A stretch of 62,179 nt of DNA from Paenibacillus glacialis (lineage in GTDB: Bacteria; Bacillota; Bacilli; Paenibacillales; Paenibacillaceae), in NCBI RefSeq assembly GCF_001637205.1, contig NZ_LVJH01000063.1, positions 1 to 62,179 on the forward strand, read 5' to 3'. The translations under genes and the position numbers were made by a program. The notes beneath the pieces are model-generated. The model saw nothing but the letters and a program-made list of their open reading frames with translations, was not told the origin of the DNA and did not search any database. This document shows positions 42,256 through 50,802 of this stretch, one piece after another; the first letter of the stretch is position 1, and every line of letters begins with the position of its first letter.

Positions 42256-42405
42256 TTATCTGGTTTCGCGATGAGGAGTTTGCACGTTGCAATACTTGCA
42301 AAATTTCTTCATCTCCATGCGGTCGGGGTTGTTCCGCTTGTTCTTCGTGGTAGCGTAGTTTCTTTGCTTGCAATTTGTACAAGCCAAAGTAATAATTACC
42401 CGCAT
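42256..42405 (-). CDS. rpmG: 50S ribosomal protein L33 (zinc-binding form)
   Basis: A 49-residue protein, MRVIITLACTNCKQRNYATT..., with two CxxC pairs (CTNC, CKYC) of the zinc-binding C+ type. It ends VQTPHRETR. The start follows GGGAGGTG; the longer open frame upstream is not coding. Confidence 0.95.
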   Translation of the reverse strand: MRVIITLACTNCKQRNYATTKNKRNNPDRMEMKKFCKYCNVQTPHRETR

Positions 42406-42567
42406 GATGTACACCTCCCGTAGATGCCTTCTTAAAGAAGACTCTATATTGATCCCAATTAGAAACACTCAAACCTTCATTGCTGAAAGGAAAAAGCCGT
42501 TTCTGCGAGATGAATAAGAAAGAATACATGATGACTTCTGCTTTCTCATTCATTAAAACCACGCGAA

Positions 42568-42614
42568 TTTAGGCCTACCTAAAACACTTTATCACATGGG
42601 TCATACCATGTCAA
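42568..42614 (-). promoter_or_regulatory. rpmG-secE-nusG promoter with dyad at the start site
   Basis: The consensus -35 TTGACA (42609-42614) and -10 TAAAGT (42586-42591) are 17 bp apart on the minus strand. A perfect 6-bp inverted repeat TTTAGG-CCTA-CCTAAA (42568-42583) covers the predicted start site, where a repressor would act. The rest of the 42406-42802 gap holds no gene. Confidence 0.75.
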
Positions 42615-42754
42615 CGAAAGAATGAAGGTAATAGAAGTATACACAATTCCTTATTATAGGCCGTCTCAACCCTATTTTCTCTATGACTAACTGCCTGCAA
42701 TCATTCACTAGTATGGTCATTCTTACAGGGACTAAACATTGTATTTCTTGTGAG

Positions 42755-42779
42755 AAAAAAAAAGACTCAAGATCGAGCC
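42755..42779 (-). terminator. probable terminator of sigH
   Basis: On the minus strand a short stem GGCTC/GAGTC (one G-T pair, 6-nt loop) is followed by nine T. It lies about 25 bp after the sigH stop. The stem is short, so strength is uncertain. Confidence 0.55.
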
Positions 42780-42802
42780 TTCCCTTTATATAAAGCGTCT
42801 GT

Positions 42803-43447
42803 TCAGTTATCTCTTACTTCTAAGTATCTCTCCAACTTACGTTTCACACGCTGGAGAGCGTTGTCAATCGATTTCACATGCCTCTTAAGATCAACCGAAA
42901 TTTCCTGATACGATCGACCGTCCAAGTACAACATAAGAACTTTACGTTCCAAATCACTTAGAATTTCCGACATTTTGTCTTCAAGACCAACAAACTCTTC
43001 TTTGTTAATAATTAGTTGTTCAGGATCACAGATTTGCGATCCACAAATGACATCGAGCAACGTCCGGTCGGAATCTTCATCATAAATGGGCTTGTCCAAC
43101 GATATATATGAATTCAGTGGAATGTGCTTCTGTCTCGTTGCTGTCTTAATCGCCGTAATGATCTGTCTTGTAATGCATAGTTCGGCGAAGGCTTTAAACG
43201 AGGACTGCTTATCCCCTTTGAAATCTCGTATCGACTTGTATAAACCAATCATTCCTTCTTGGACGATATCCTCACGATCAGCACCGATCAAAAAATAAGA
43301 CCTGGCTTTAGCGCGCACAAAATTCCTATACTTGTTGATCAAGAACTCCAGAGCTTCACTTTCGCCTAAGCGGAAAGCTTCGACAATGTCCTCATCACTG
43401 AGGCACATATATTCTGACAACATTGAATCCTTCAGGTCGACACTCAC
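42803..43447 (-). CDS. sigH: RNA polymerase sigma factor SigH (sigma-30)
   Basis: A 214-residue sigma-70-family factor. Region 2 includes GADREDIVQEGMIGLYKSIRDF and FAELCITRQI; region 4 has the helix-turn-helix RSYQEISVDLKRHVKSIDNALQRVKRKLE. It drives early sporulation and competence genes. The start is GTG with a G-rich ribosome-binding site. It has its own promoter 57 bp upstream. Confidence 0.95.
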   Translation of the reverse strand: MSVDLKDSMLSEYMCLSDEDIVEAFRLGESEALEFLINKYRNFVRAKARSYFLIGADREDIVQEGMIGLYKSIRDFKGDKQSSFKAFAELCITRQIITAIKTATRQKHIPLNSYISLDKPIYDEDSDRTLLDVICGSQICDPEQLIINKEEFVGLEDKMSEILSDLERKVLMLYLDGRSYQEISVDLKRHVKSIDNALQRVKRKLERYLEVRDN

Positions 43448-43503
43448 CAGAATCCCCCCGGCTGCAACGCAAGGTACACCGTTACTCTGTGAAATATAGG
43501 ATC

Positions 43504-43533
43504 AGTATATATTATGTAACCTATGAACGTCAA
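43504..43533 (-). promoter_or_regulatory. sigH promoter (sigma-A)
   Basis: The -35 TTGACG (43528-43533) and -10 TATACT (43504-43509) are 18 bp apart on the minus strand. In Bacillus subtilis this promoter is repressed by AbrB; the local AT-richness is compatible, but no specific site can be called. Confidence 0.7.
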
Positions 43534-43596
43534 CCATATTAATGTCATTTATACAACATTGTCCAGCGCTAGGAATTAGAAAATATACTCTTTCCA

Positions 43597-44118
43597 TTAC
43601 TCGCGACGCCAACGTTCAAATAGTTTACGCTGATCTGGACTCAATTTACCATCTAATGTATTTCGATTAGATCTACTGTTGTCTTGTTCAATTCGCTTCT
43701 TAATCTCGTGTTCACTATTCTCTACCTCAATAAGTAATTCACGAGCCGAAAGCCGAAGTGCTCCCTTAGCGAATATAACATGTTGCTCAATTAGATCACT
43801 TGTTGCCACATAAATCTGACGTCTCTTCCGAGTCATTTCACCTACCAAGCGTTCAATGGTCTCATCTGCTGTTTCTTTTTCTTTCGTGAAATACACTTCT
43901 ATTTTGCTTTGCGAGAAGGACTTCCCCAATCCTGGAACACGATAAGCATCAAAGACTACAATAACATGTTTGCCCGAGAATGCCTGATAATCTGCCATTC
44001 GTTCAAGAAGGCGGTCCCTAGCTTCCTGCAGATTGATTGTCGCTATTTGTGAAAGCTCAGACCATCCACCGATCATGTTGTATGCATCAACAAGAAGCAC
44101 ATCTCGCAAATCTACCAT
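43597..44118 (-). CDS. rae1: ribosome-dependent mRNA endonuclease Rae1 (YacP, NYN domain)
   Basis: A 173-residue NYN/PIN-like nuclease. The acidic active site is visible as LLVDAYNMIGGW (about 8-19), VVFDAYRVPG (54-63), ETADETIERL and VATSDLIEQ. Bacillus Rae1 cleaves mRNA in the ribosomal A site. It follows rlmB by 6 bp, the mrnC-rlmB-yacP order of Bacillales. Confidence 0.9.
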   Translation of the reverse strand: MVDLRDVLLVDAYNMIGGWSELSQIATINLQEARDRLLERMADYQAFSGKHVIVVFDAYRVPGLGKSFSQSKIEVYFTKEKETADETIERLVGEMTRKRRQIYVATSDLIEQHVIFAKGALRLSARELLIEVENSEHEIKKRIEQDNSRSNRNTLDGKLSPDQRKLFERWRRE

Positions 44119-44124
44119 ACAAGA

Positions 44125-44874
44125 TTACCCTTGGTTATGACGTCTGCGCAGCACTTCATACATAACTACTCCAGCCGCCACGGAGGCATTGAGCGAATTA
44201 ATTTTACCTGCCATTGGCAGTTTTACTAATACATCGCATTTCTCTTTAATTAAACGGCCCATTCCCTGACCTTCATTGCCTATAACCACAGCCACAGGTC
44301 CTTCGAACACATCTGTCTCATAGATTTCCTGTACAGCTTCAACATCTGTACCTACAACCCAGACACCCATTTCCTTCAACTTATCAATGGTTTGCCCTAA
44401 GTTAGTCACTTGAGCGACAGGGACATATTCAACCGCTCCAGCAGAAGTCTTGGATACCGTCGCCGTAACTTGTGCTGATCTACGTTTAGGAATAATCACA
44501 CCATGTGCACCAGTACAATCAGCCGTACGCAAGATGGAGCCCAAATTATGAGGATCTTCAATTTCATCGAGTAGAATTAAAAAGGGTTTCTCGCCTTTTT
44601 GTTCAGCAATCGCGATAATGTCATCAACTTCCGCGTACTCGTACGGTGCAACTTGAGCAACCACCCCTTGATGTTGCACATCTGGAACGAGTTGATCCAG
44701 TTTACGCTTGTCTACTTGTTGAATAACAACGCCACGTTTTTTGGCTTCCGCCATAATAGGAAGTGTTAAATGCTTTTGAGCATTTTCAGAGATCCATATT
44801 TTATTAATGCTTCTTCCTGAACGAAGAGCTTCGGTTACAGAATGTTTACCTGCGATCATATCATTATTTTCCAT
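44125..44874 (-). CDS. rlmB: 23S rRNA (guanosine-2'-O-)-methyltransferase RlmB
   Basis: A 249-residue SPOUT methyltransferase with an N-terminal substrate domain (GKHSVTEAL...) and the knotted SAM-binding core: DEIEDPHNLGSILRTADCTG, VVIGNEGQGM and VKLPMAGKINSLNASVAAGV. The start was chosen at the ATG 6 nt after GAAGGAGGA; the longer frame has no site. Confidence 0.93.
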   Translation of the reverse strand: MENNDMIAGKHSVTEALRSGRSINKIWISENAQKHLTLPIMAEAKKRGVVIQQVDKRKLDQLVPDVQHQGVVAQVAPYEYAEVDDIIAIAEQKGEKPFLILLDEIEDPHNLGSILRTADCTGAHGVIIPKRRSAQVTATVSKTSAGAVEYVPVAQVTNLGQTIDKLKEMGVWVVGTDVEAVQEIYETDVFEGPVAVVIGNEGQGMGRLIKEKCDVLVKLPMAGKINSLNASVAAGVVMYEVLRRRHNQG

Positions 44875-44902
44875 GGTTCTTCCTCCTTCTGTTGAGTTAA
44901 AA

Positions 44903-45355
44903 TTAACTCTGTTCATCTATATATTTAATACTCAATTCAATTAATTCATCCATTCTTGCACTCTGTTTCGTATAGTACAAATAACCAATTAAAGCTTCAA
45001 ACGCTGTCGCATGACGATATTCCAGTACATCCGCATTTTTCGGTACGCTTCCCGATTTCGCATTACGTCCCTGTCTTACTACATCTCGCTCATCGTCTGT
45101 TAAGATAGCATCTAAATGTGTAACAATTTTACTTTGTGCTTTGGCCGACACCATTTTAGTTGCAGAACGATGAAGATGATGCGGTCTTAAATTAGCTTTG
45201 GAAATCAAGTATTGTCTTACGGCTACTTCATAAAGCGCATCCCCTATATAGGCTAATACAATCGGTGGGATTAACTTAGGCTGCTTAGAAGGAGGAAAAG
45301 GATACCATAGATCCTGTTCTCCCCCAAGTAGCTCTTTATCAGACCCGCCCATCAT
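44903..45355 (-). CDS. mrnC: ribonuclease Mini-III
   Basis: A 150-residue RNase III catalytic domain without a dsRNA-binding domain: PPIVLAYIGDALYEVAVRQY (catalytic Asp) and YRHATAFEALIGYLYYTK (second catalytic acidic site). It matures 23S rRNA ends in Bacillus. Its ATGA start overlaps the cysS stop by 4 bp. Confidence 0.93.
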   Translation of the reverse strand: MMGGSDKELLGGEQDLWYPFPPSKQPKLIPPIVLAYIGDALYEVAVRQYLISKANLRPHHLHRSATKMVSAKAQSKIVTHLDAILTDDERDVVRQGRNAKSGSVPKNADVLEYRHATAFEALIGYLYYTKQSARMDELIELSIKYIDEQS

Positions 45356-46758
45356 TTGCGCCGCCAGCGCATTCCTTGCGCAGTATCCTCTAGAACAATT
45401 CCACGAGAATCAAGCAGATCTCTAATTTCATCTGCACGACTCCAATTCTTGTCCTTGCGGGCATTGACTCTTTCGACGATCAAATTTTCAATTTCTTCAT
45501 CGATGAGTTCCCCTTCATGGACAGCATAAAGTCTTAGCACTTGATTCATCTCATTAAAGGTTTGAAGTAGAGCGTGCAAGTCGACAGCTTTCACTACTGG
45601 TTCCTGTAATAATGCGTTAGCTTCATATACCCATTCAAATATAGCTGTAATCGCATCCGGTGTATTGAAATCATCCTGCATTTTAGCATGATAAGTAGCT
45701 AGTATATCAGTCAGTCTGACCTGTAAAGACTCATTAACGTTATGTCCCTTATCTTCCACTACCGCCGTCAAGCGATGTTTAACATTGTCTACAGCATTGC
45801 GGATTCGTTCTGTGCTCTTCTCCGCTTGATCAATTGTCTCATCGTTGAAATTAAGTGGGTTACGATATTGGCTAGATAGCATAAAGTAGCGAATGGACTC
45901 CCATTTATACTGTTTGCGCAAATCTTTAACCAATATACCATTGCCTAGCGATTTGGACATTTTTTCATTATTAATGTTAATGTATCCATTATGCATCCAA
46001 TAATTAGCGAATTTCTCGCCTGTTAATGCTTCGGTCTGGGCTACTTCACATTCATGATGTGGGAATTGTAGATCCTGTCCTCCGCCATGAATATCGATAG
46101 TATCTCCTAGGTATCTGCGAGCCATTGCTGAACATTCAATATGCCATCCCGGTCTTCCATCACCCCATGGACTAGACCAAGCGATTTCTCCTGGCTTGGC
46201 TGCCTTCCAAAGTACGAAATCCTCTGGATGTTCTTTACGTTCATCGACTCCAATTCGAATGCCGAACTGCAGTTCTTCGATATTCTGGTGAGACAACTTA
46301 CCATAATCTTTAAATTTATGAGTATGGAAGAATACATCTCCACCATTCTCATAAGCAAACCCCTTCTGCTCAAGCTCCTGAATAAATTCAAGGATAGAAT
46401 CCATATTTTCGGTTACACGTGGATTCAAAGTTGCGCGAGTAAGACCAAGACCCTCAAGATCTTCGTAGTAAGCACCGATAAAGGTATCAGCTACCTCCGG
46501 TACTGTACTGCCTGTTTGTTCCGCTTTACGAATTAGCTTATCATCAATATCCGTGAAGTTAACAACGTAGTTCACTTCATTACCCAGTTGCTCCAAATAT
46601 GTTCGAACCACATCAAACACAATCATAGGACGTGCATTTCCGATATGAATAAAGTCGTACACGGTTGGTCCGCATACATACATTTTCACCTTACCAGGTT
46701 CCTGTGGTACAAAGAGATCTTTATTTCGGGTCAGCGTATTATAAATTTTAAGAGCCAT
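45352..46758 (-). CDS. cysS: cysteinyl-tRNA synthetase
   Basis: A 468-residue class I synthetase with the first zinc Cys in YVCGPTVYD (about 28), the HIGH-type motif FIHIGNARP, the zinc-site residues in WHIECSAMA and FPHHECEVAQ, and KMSKSLGN. It charges tRNA-Cys and overlaps mrnC. It follows cysE by 34 bp under the same T-box. Confidence 0.97.
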   Translation of the reverse strand: MALKIYNTLTRNKDLFVPQEPGKVKMYVCGPTVYDFIHIGNARPMIVFDVVRTYLEQLGNEVNYVVNFTDIDDKLIRKAEQTGSTVPEVADTFIGAYYEDLEGLGLTRATLNPRVTENMDSILEFIQELEQKGFAYENGGDVFFHTHKFKDYGKLSHQNIEELQFGIRIGVDERKEHPEDFVLWKAAKPGEIAWSSPWGDGRPGWHIECSAMARRYLGDTIDIHGGGQDLQFPHHECEVAQTEALTGEKFANYWMHNGYININNEKMSKSLGNGILVKDLRKQYKWESIRYFMLSSQYRNPLNFNDETIDQAEKSTERIRNAVDNVKHRLTAVVEDKGHNVNESLQVRLTDILATYHAKMQDDFNTPDAITAIFEWVYEANALLQEPVVKAVDLHALLQTFNEMNQVLRLYAVHEGELIDEEIENLIVERVNARKDKNWSRADEIRDLLDSRGIVLEDTAQGMRWRRK

Positions 46759-46792
46759 ATGAACATAATCCTCCCGTTCTTATTCTTGTACA

Positions 46793-47467
46793 TTATTCGC
46801 TATGAGTAGATAACTCTTGTTCATGTAATTGATGCCTTTCGCGCTTTACGCGGTCCAGTTCCATGCGTAGTTCCTCAATCTCTAATTGGAGTAAACGCAT
46901 TGCATCGACGACGGGATCCGGTAATTGATGACTTAGGCGATCAATACGTCTACCATCCTTCTTAACAATCCTACCTGGGATACCCACCACGGTACTATTA
47001 GATGGAACCTCCTTCAGAACAACGGAGTTAGCTCCAATGTTACATTGGTCGCCTACTGTAAAAGAACCCAATACTTTGGCCCCTGATGCAATAACAACAT
47101 TATTCCCAATGGTAGGATGGCGTTTCCCTTTCTCCTTGCCAGTCCCTCCAAGAGTTACCCCTTGATAGATCACCACGTCGTCTCCGATTTCACAAGTCTC
47201 GCCGATCACGACTCCCATCCCATGATCGATAAATAATCTTTTTCCGATGGTTGCACCTGGGTGAATTTCAATTCCCGTCATAAACCGGCTACATTGTGAG
47301 ATAATACGTGCCAATGTAAACCAACGACGTTTGTACAAAGCATGGGCAACTCTTTGTGCCCAAATCGCGTGGAGTCCCGAATAGGTGAAGATAACTTCAA
47401 ATAATCGTCTAGCTGCAGGATCGTTCTCAAATACCGCTTGGATATCTGATTTCATGTTCTTAAACAT
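46793..47467 (-). CDS. cysE: serine O-acetyltransferase
   Basis: A 224-residue protein with a short N-terminal helical domain and a left-handed beta-helix of hexapeptide repeats (IEIHPGATIGKRLFIDHGMG, VIIGETCEIG-like turns, GNNVVIASGAKVLG). It acetylates serine for cysteine synthesis. The start MFKNMKSDIQ lies 6 nt after GAGGGGAA. It is the first gene after the T-box. Confidence 0.95.
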   Translation of the reverse strand: MFKNMKSDIQAVFENDPAARRLFEVIFTYSGLHAIWAQRVAHALYKRRWFTLARIISQCSRFMTGIEIHPGATIGKRLFIDHGMGVVIGETCEIGDDVVIYQGVTLGGTGKEKGKRHPTIGNNVVIASGAKVLGSFTVGDQCNIGANSVVLKEVPSNSTVVGIPGRIVKKDGRRIDRLSHQLPDPVVDAMRLLQLEIEELRMELDRVKRERHQLHEQELSTHSE

Positions 47468-47621
47468 ATTATTCCCCTCTTCGACGCTTTTCAGCTCTCC
47501 TTGTGCTCCCCATAACACCTTAACTTATCACGATGACCATTTAGAACCTGCTCGATAAAGACCCAGTGTAGGACTCCATGTTCTGCGAGAATAATAGTGT
47601 CTGCGCAAATCGTTTTAGAAC

Positions 47622-47940
47622 TCAAAAAACGCCCCTGCAGCTTTCGCTGCAGAGACGTTTACCGTGGTTCCACTCTGCTTGAGATGCTTGTTAATATCGT
47701 ACACATTAACATGACTATGCATCTCCTCTTATTGCCTTATAACGGAAGACGATCCGGCACGGCCTAACGCTAGAGTAACTTATATTCGCTCCTTCGCTCG
47801 GCCCTGCAGCTCACAGGTGCATTTCGATTACCGACACATGGATAACTCACAGCCATAAGGGAAAACAAATGAAATCCCTACGGTTATCCTCTCTGGAAAA
47901 TGCCAAAGTAACGTACTTTTCCTGATCCCAGCTATTAACA
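47622..47940 (-). promoter_or_regulatory. T-box leader, cysteine type, controlling cysE-cysS
   Basis: The minus strand has the T-box core GTGGAACCACGG (47662-47673) and AGTA and GAGAGGATAA stem-I features. A stem CAGG/CCTG encloses the specifier region GAAATGCA, with TGC (47819-47821) as the cysteine codon. It ends in a terminator with a 14-bp stem and CTGCAG-CGAAAG-CTGCAG tip (47627-47660) plus six T. Uncharged tRNA-Cys would stabilise the antiterminator and allow cysE-cysS transcription. Confidence 0.9.
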
Positions 47941-47984
47941 ACTATTCATATTATTCACGATATAATCATAAAGTTATTGGATGT

Positions 47985-48013
47985 ATTATAACGAAAAGAC
48001 AAGGAACTGACAA
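47985..48013 (-). promoter_or_regulatory. promoter of the T-box-cysE-cysS unit (sigma-A)
   Basis: The -35 TTGTCA (48008-48013) and consensus -10 TATAAT (47985-47990) are 17 bp apart on the minus strand. It lies between the gltX stop and the T-box, so cysE-cysS does not depend on read-through from gltX. Confidence 0.8.
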
Positions 48014-48058
48014 GGAGTAGATAAGAATAATTATCTTGTCATACGTTATGCTACAACT

Positions 48059-49513
48059 CTAAATTTGTGACTTCAGACGATTCTGTACACGATCTAACCC
48101 AAGAAGGTAGATGGTTTGGTTCAAATCTCGACCATGCGTCTGACCTGTTAACGCCACACGAATCGGCATGAACAACTGCTTGCCCTTAAATCCAGTCTCT
48201 TTCTGTACTTCTTTAATTAATACAGCCATATTAGCTGGGGTAAATTCATCCGTAGCTTCCACCTTAGCAAGAAATGCCGCTAGTACAGTTGGTACTTGTT
48301 CTTCTGCAAGGATAGCTCTCGCTTCATCGTCTAATTCGATATTGGAGCGGAAGAACATCTCCGACAGTTCCACAATATTAGAAGCGGAGTTCAATTGTTC
48401 TTGATAAAGGGCAACCAAAGACTTCGCCCATGCTTCCTGTTCAGCAGTCAACTCCTGAGGCAAACAACCGGTACGTTGAAGATGTGGAATAGCTAGCTTA
48501 GCTACCCGATCTGGATCCGCATGTTTGATATAATGATTGTTCATAAAGGCAAGTTTATTTTGATCAAATACAGCAGGACTCTTAGACAAACGTTCTGCGT
48601 TAAAAATAGTGATCAGCTCGTCTTTTACGAACATTTCTTCCTCGCCCTCAGGTGACCATCCAAGCAAGGATATAAAGTTAAATAATGCTTCTGGTAGAAA
48701 GCCTAATTGATCATACTGTTCAATGAACTGGACAATAGACTCATCCCTCTTACTGAGCTTCTTATGATTCTCATTTACAATCAAAGTCATATGACCAAAT
48801 TGCGGAGCTTCCCATCCAAGAGCTTCGTAGATCATCAATTGACGCGGCGTATTAGAGACATGATCTTCTCCACGTAATACATGGGAGATCTCCATCAAGT
48901 GATCATCGAGCACGACCGCGAAGTTATACGTTGGAATACCATCTTTCTTTACAATAACGAAATCCCCTGTATCCTGTGTAGTAAAGGAAATCGTTCCTTT
49001 AACGATATCATTGAAGGTATACGTCTTATCTTCCGGTACGCGAAAACGTATACTCGCAATGCGACCTTCCGCTTCAAACGCACGTTGTTGTTCTTCTGTT
49101 AAGTCACGATGTTTACCAGAATAACGTGGAGTTTCCCCACGAGCAGCCTGTTCCTCCCGCTCCTGTTCTAACTCCTCTTCTGTGCAGTAACAACGATAAG
49201 CAAGACCCTTATCCAGCAGTTCCTGCCAATAGGTACGATAAATATCCAATCGTTCCGTCTGGCGATACGGCCCGTATGCCCCACCTACATCTATACTTTC
49301 ATCCCATTCTATTCCCAACCACTTCAAATATTTAAGTTGGCTCTCTTCTCCACCTTCAACGTTACGTTTCACGTCAGTATCTTCAATGCGAATAATAAAC
49401 TTCCCGCCCAAATGACGAGCAAATAAATAGTTAAAAAGAGCTGTTCTTGCATTACCAATATGTAAATGTCCTGTTGGACTAGGTGCATATCGCACGCGCA
49501 CTCCACTGGTCAT
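48059..49513 (-). CDS. gltX: glutamyl-tRNA synthetase
   Basis: A 484-residue class I synthetase with HLHIGNARTALFNYLFARH at the start, a CYCTEEE insert and the KLSKRDES motif. In Bacillales this enzyme usually also charges tRNA-Gln for later amidation; no separate glutaminyl-tRNA synthetase is seen in the window. It follows ispF by 44 bp. Confidence 0.97.
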   Translation of the reverse strand: MTSGVRVRYAPSPTGHLHIGNARTALFNYLFARHLGGKFIIRIEDTDVKRNVEGGEESQLKYLKWLGIEWDESIDVGGAYGPYRQTERLDIYRTYWQELLDKGLAYRCYCTEEELEQEREEQAARGETPRYSGKHRDLTEEQQRAFEAEGRIASIRFRVPEDKTYTFNDIVKGTISFTTQDTGDFVIVKKDGIPTYNFAVVLDDHLMEISHVLRGEDHVSNTPRQLMIYEALGWEAPQFGHMTLIVNENHKKLSKRDESIVQFIEQYDQLGFLPEALFNFISLLGWSPEGEEEMFVKDELITIFNAERLSKSPAVFDQNKLAFMNNHYIKHADPDRVAKLAIPHLQRTGCLPQELTAEQEAWAKSLVALYQEQLNSASNIVELSEMFFRSNIELDDEARAILAEEQVPTVLAAFLAKVEATDEFTPANMAVLIKEVQKETGFKGKQLFMPIRVALTGQTHGRDLNQTIYLLGLDRVQNRLKSQI

Positions 49514-49557
49514 ATCTAATTCCTCCGCTTCGTATATATCAAGCCTTCACTTATATT

Positions 49558-50046
49558 TCAAGATGATAGCATATTTTGGGTTAAGCATACAACAGATTGG
49601 GCGGCAATCCCTTCGCCACGGCCTGTGAACCCTAACTGCTCCGTCGTTGTTGCTTTAACGTTGACTTGAGAGACATCTGCATCAAGCGCCTTTGCAATGA
49701 CCTCCATCATTTGAGGAATGTAAGGGGCCATCTTAGGTTTCTGAGCAATAATGGTGGAGTCTATATTACCAAGTCGATAACCTCTCTCTTTGGCAAGATT
49801 CCATACCTGTACTAGTAATTTGAGACTGTCGGCATCCTTATAATCAGGATCGGTATCCGGGAAGTGCTTACCAATGTCACCAAGCCCAAGTGCACCAAGA
49901 ATAGCATCTGTGACAGCATGCAGAAGCACGTCTGCATCCGAGTGTCCAACTAAACCTAACTCATATGGAATCGTAACTCCACCAATAATACACGGCCTGC
50001 CCTCAACTAGTTGATGTACATCAAAACCTTGTCCTACTCTTATCAT
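49558..50046 (-). CDS. ispF: 2-C-methyl-D-erythritol 2,4-cyclodiphosphate synthase
   Basis: A 162-residue protein with zinc ligands in GFDVHQL and GHSDADVLLHAVTDA and the conserved GDIGKHFPDTDP. It is the fifth step of the MEP isoprenoid pathway. It starts 2 bp after ispD, so the two are translationally coupled. Confidence 0.96.
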   Translation of the reverse strand: MIRVGQGFDVHQLVEGRPCIIGGVTIPYELGLVGHSDADVLLHAVTDAILGALGLGDIGKHFPDTDPDYKDADSLKLLVQVWNLAKERGYRLGNIDSTIIAQKPKMAPYIPQMMEVIAKALDADVSQVNVKATTTEQLGFTGRGEGIAAQSVVCLTQNMLSS

Positions 50047-50048
50047 GA

Positions 50049-50741
50049 CTATCCCTCTCCCTTTCGTATCTCTATAAATGCAGCATATTCTAAATCATCG
50101 GGTGTCGTAATCTTGATGTTGGAATAACTCCCCTTTACGACAGCCACCGGAATACCCATTCGTTCCACTAACATAGAGTCATCCGTTCCCACAAACCCGC
50201 TTCTCTGTGCCTCTTGATGAGACCTAAGAAGATCAGAAACACGAAAAGTCTGTGGGGTCTGAATAGCCCACAGACTTTGACGATCTGGTGTTGCGACAAT
50301 GATACCGGATCCATCAACTTGTTTAATTGTATCCTTCACAGGTACTGCTAATACAGCAGCGCCAGTGCGAAGTGCCATCTGATAACAAGCCTCAATGTCG
50401 GCTTGGTCTACAAAGGGGCGTACACCGTCATGGATCATGACCCATTCCGTCCCAATCTCTAATAGGCCCTGATATACGGAATGTTGTCTCTCACTTCCAC
50501 CGGGGATCACCTTGATCACCTTGTCCATCTTATACTCGTGTACCCATTCTTGGACACGCCTCACATCATCCTGACCCGTTACCAGAACAATCTCTTTGAC
50601 TTGAGGCATACTGTTGAATACTTCTAATGTATGAATCAAAATGGGCTTGTCCTGTAGCAACAAGTACTGTTTACTTTCAAGGGTACCCATTCGGGAACCT
50701 TTACCTGCTGATACAATAACGATCCCCAAACTGTTGTCCAT
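50049..50741 (-). CDS. ispD: 2-C-methyl-D-erythritol 4-phosphate cytidylyltransferase
   Basis: A 230-residue nucleotidyltransferase with the CTP-binding VSAGKGSRMG near the start and VMIHDGVRPFV, AVPVKDTIK and TPQTFR. It is the third step of the MEP pathway. The start was set at MDNSLGIVIV after ACAGGGG; the longer frame upstream has no ribosome-binding site. Confidence 0.95.
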   Translation of the reverse strand: MDNSLGIVIVSAGKGSRMGTLESKQYLLLQDKPILIHTLEVFNSMPQVKEIVLVTGQDDVRRVQEWVHEYKMDKVIKVIPGGSERQHSVYQGLLEIGTEWVMIHDGVRPFVDQADIEACYQMALRTGAAVLAVPVKDTIKQVDGSGIIVATPDRQSLWAIQTPQTFRVSDLLRSHQEAQRSGFVGTDDSMLVERMGIPVAVVKGSYSNIKITTPDDLEYAAFIEIRKGEG

Positions 50742-50802
50742 AATTATACCCCTGTCTTCATTCCCAAGTAGTAAGGAAATAGTTATCTCCATCATACCGT
50801 TT

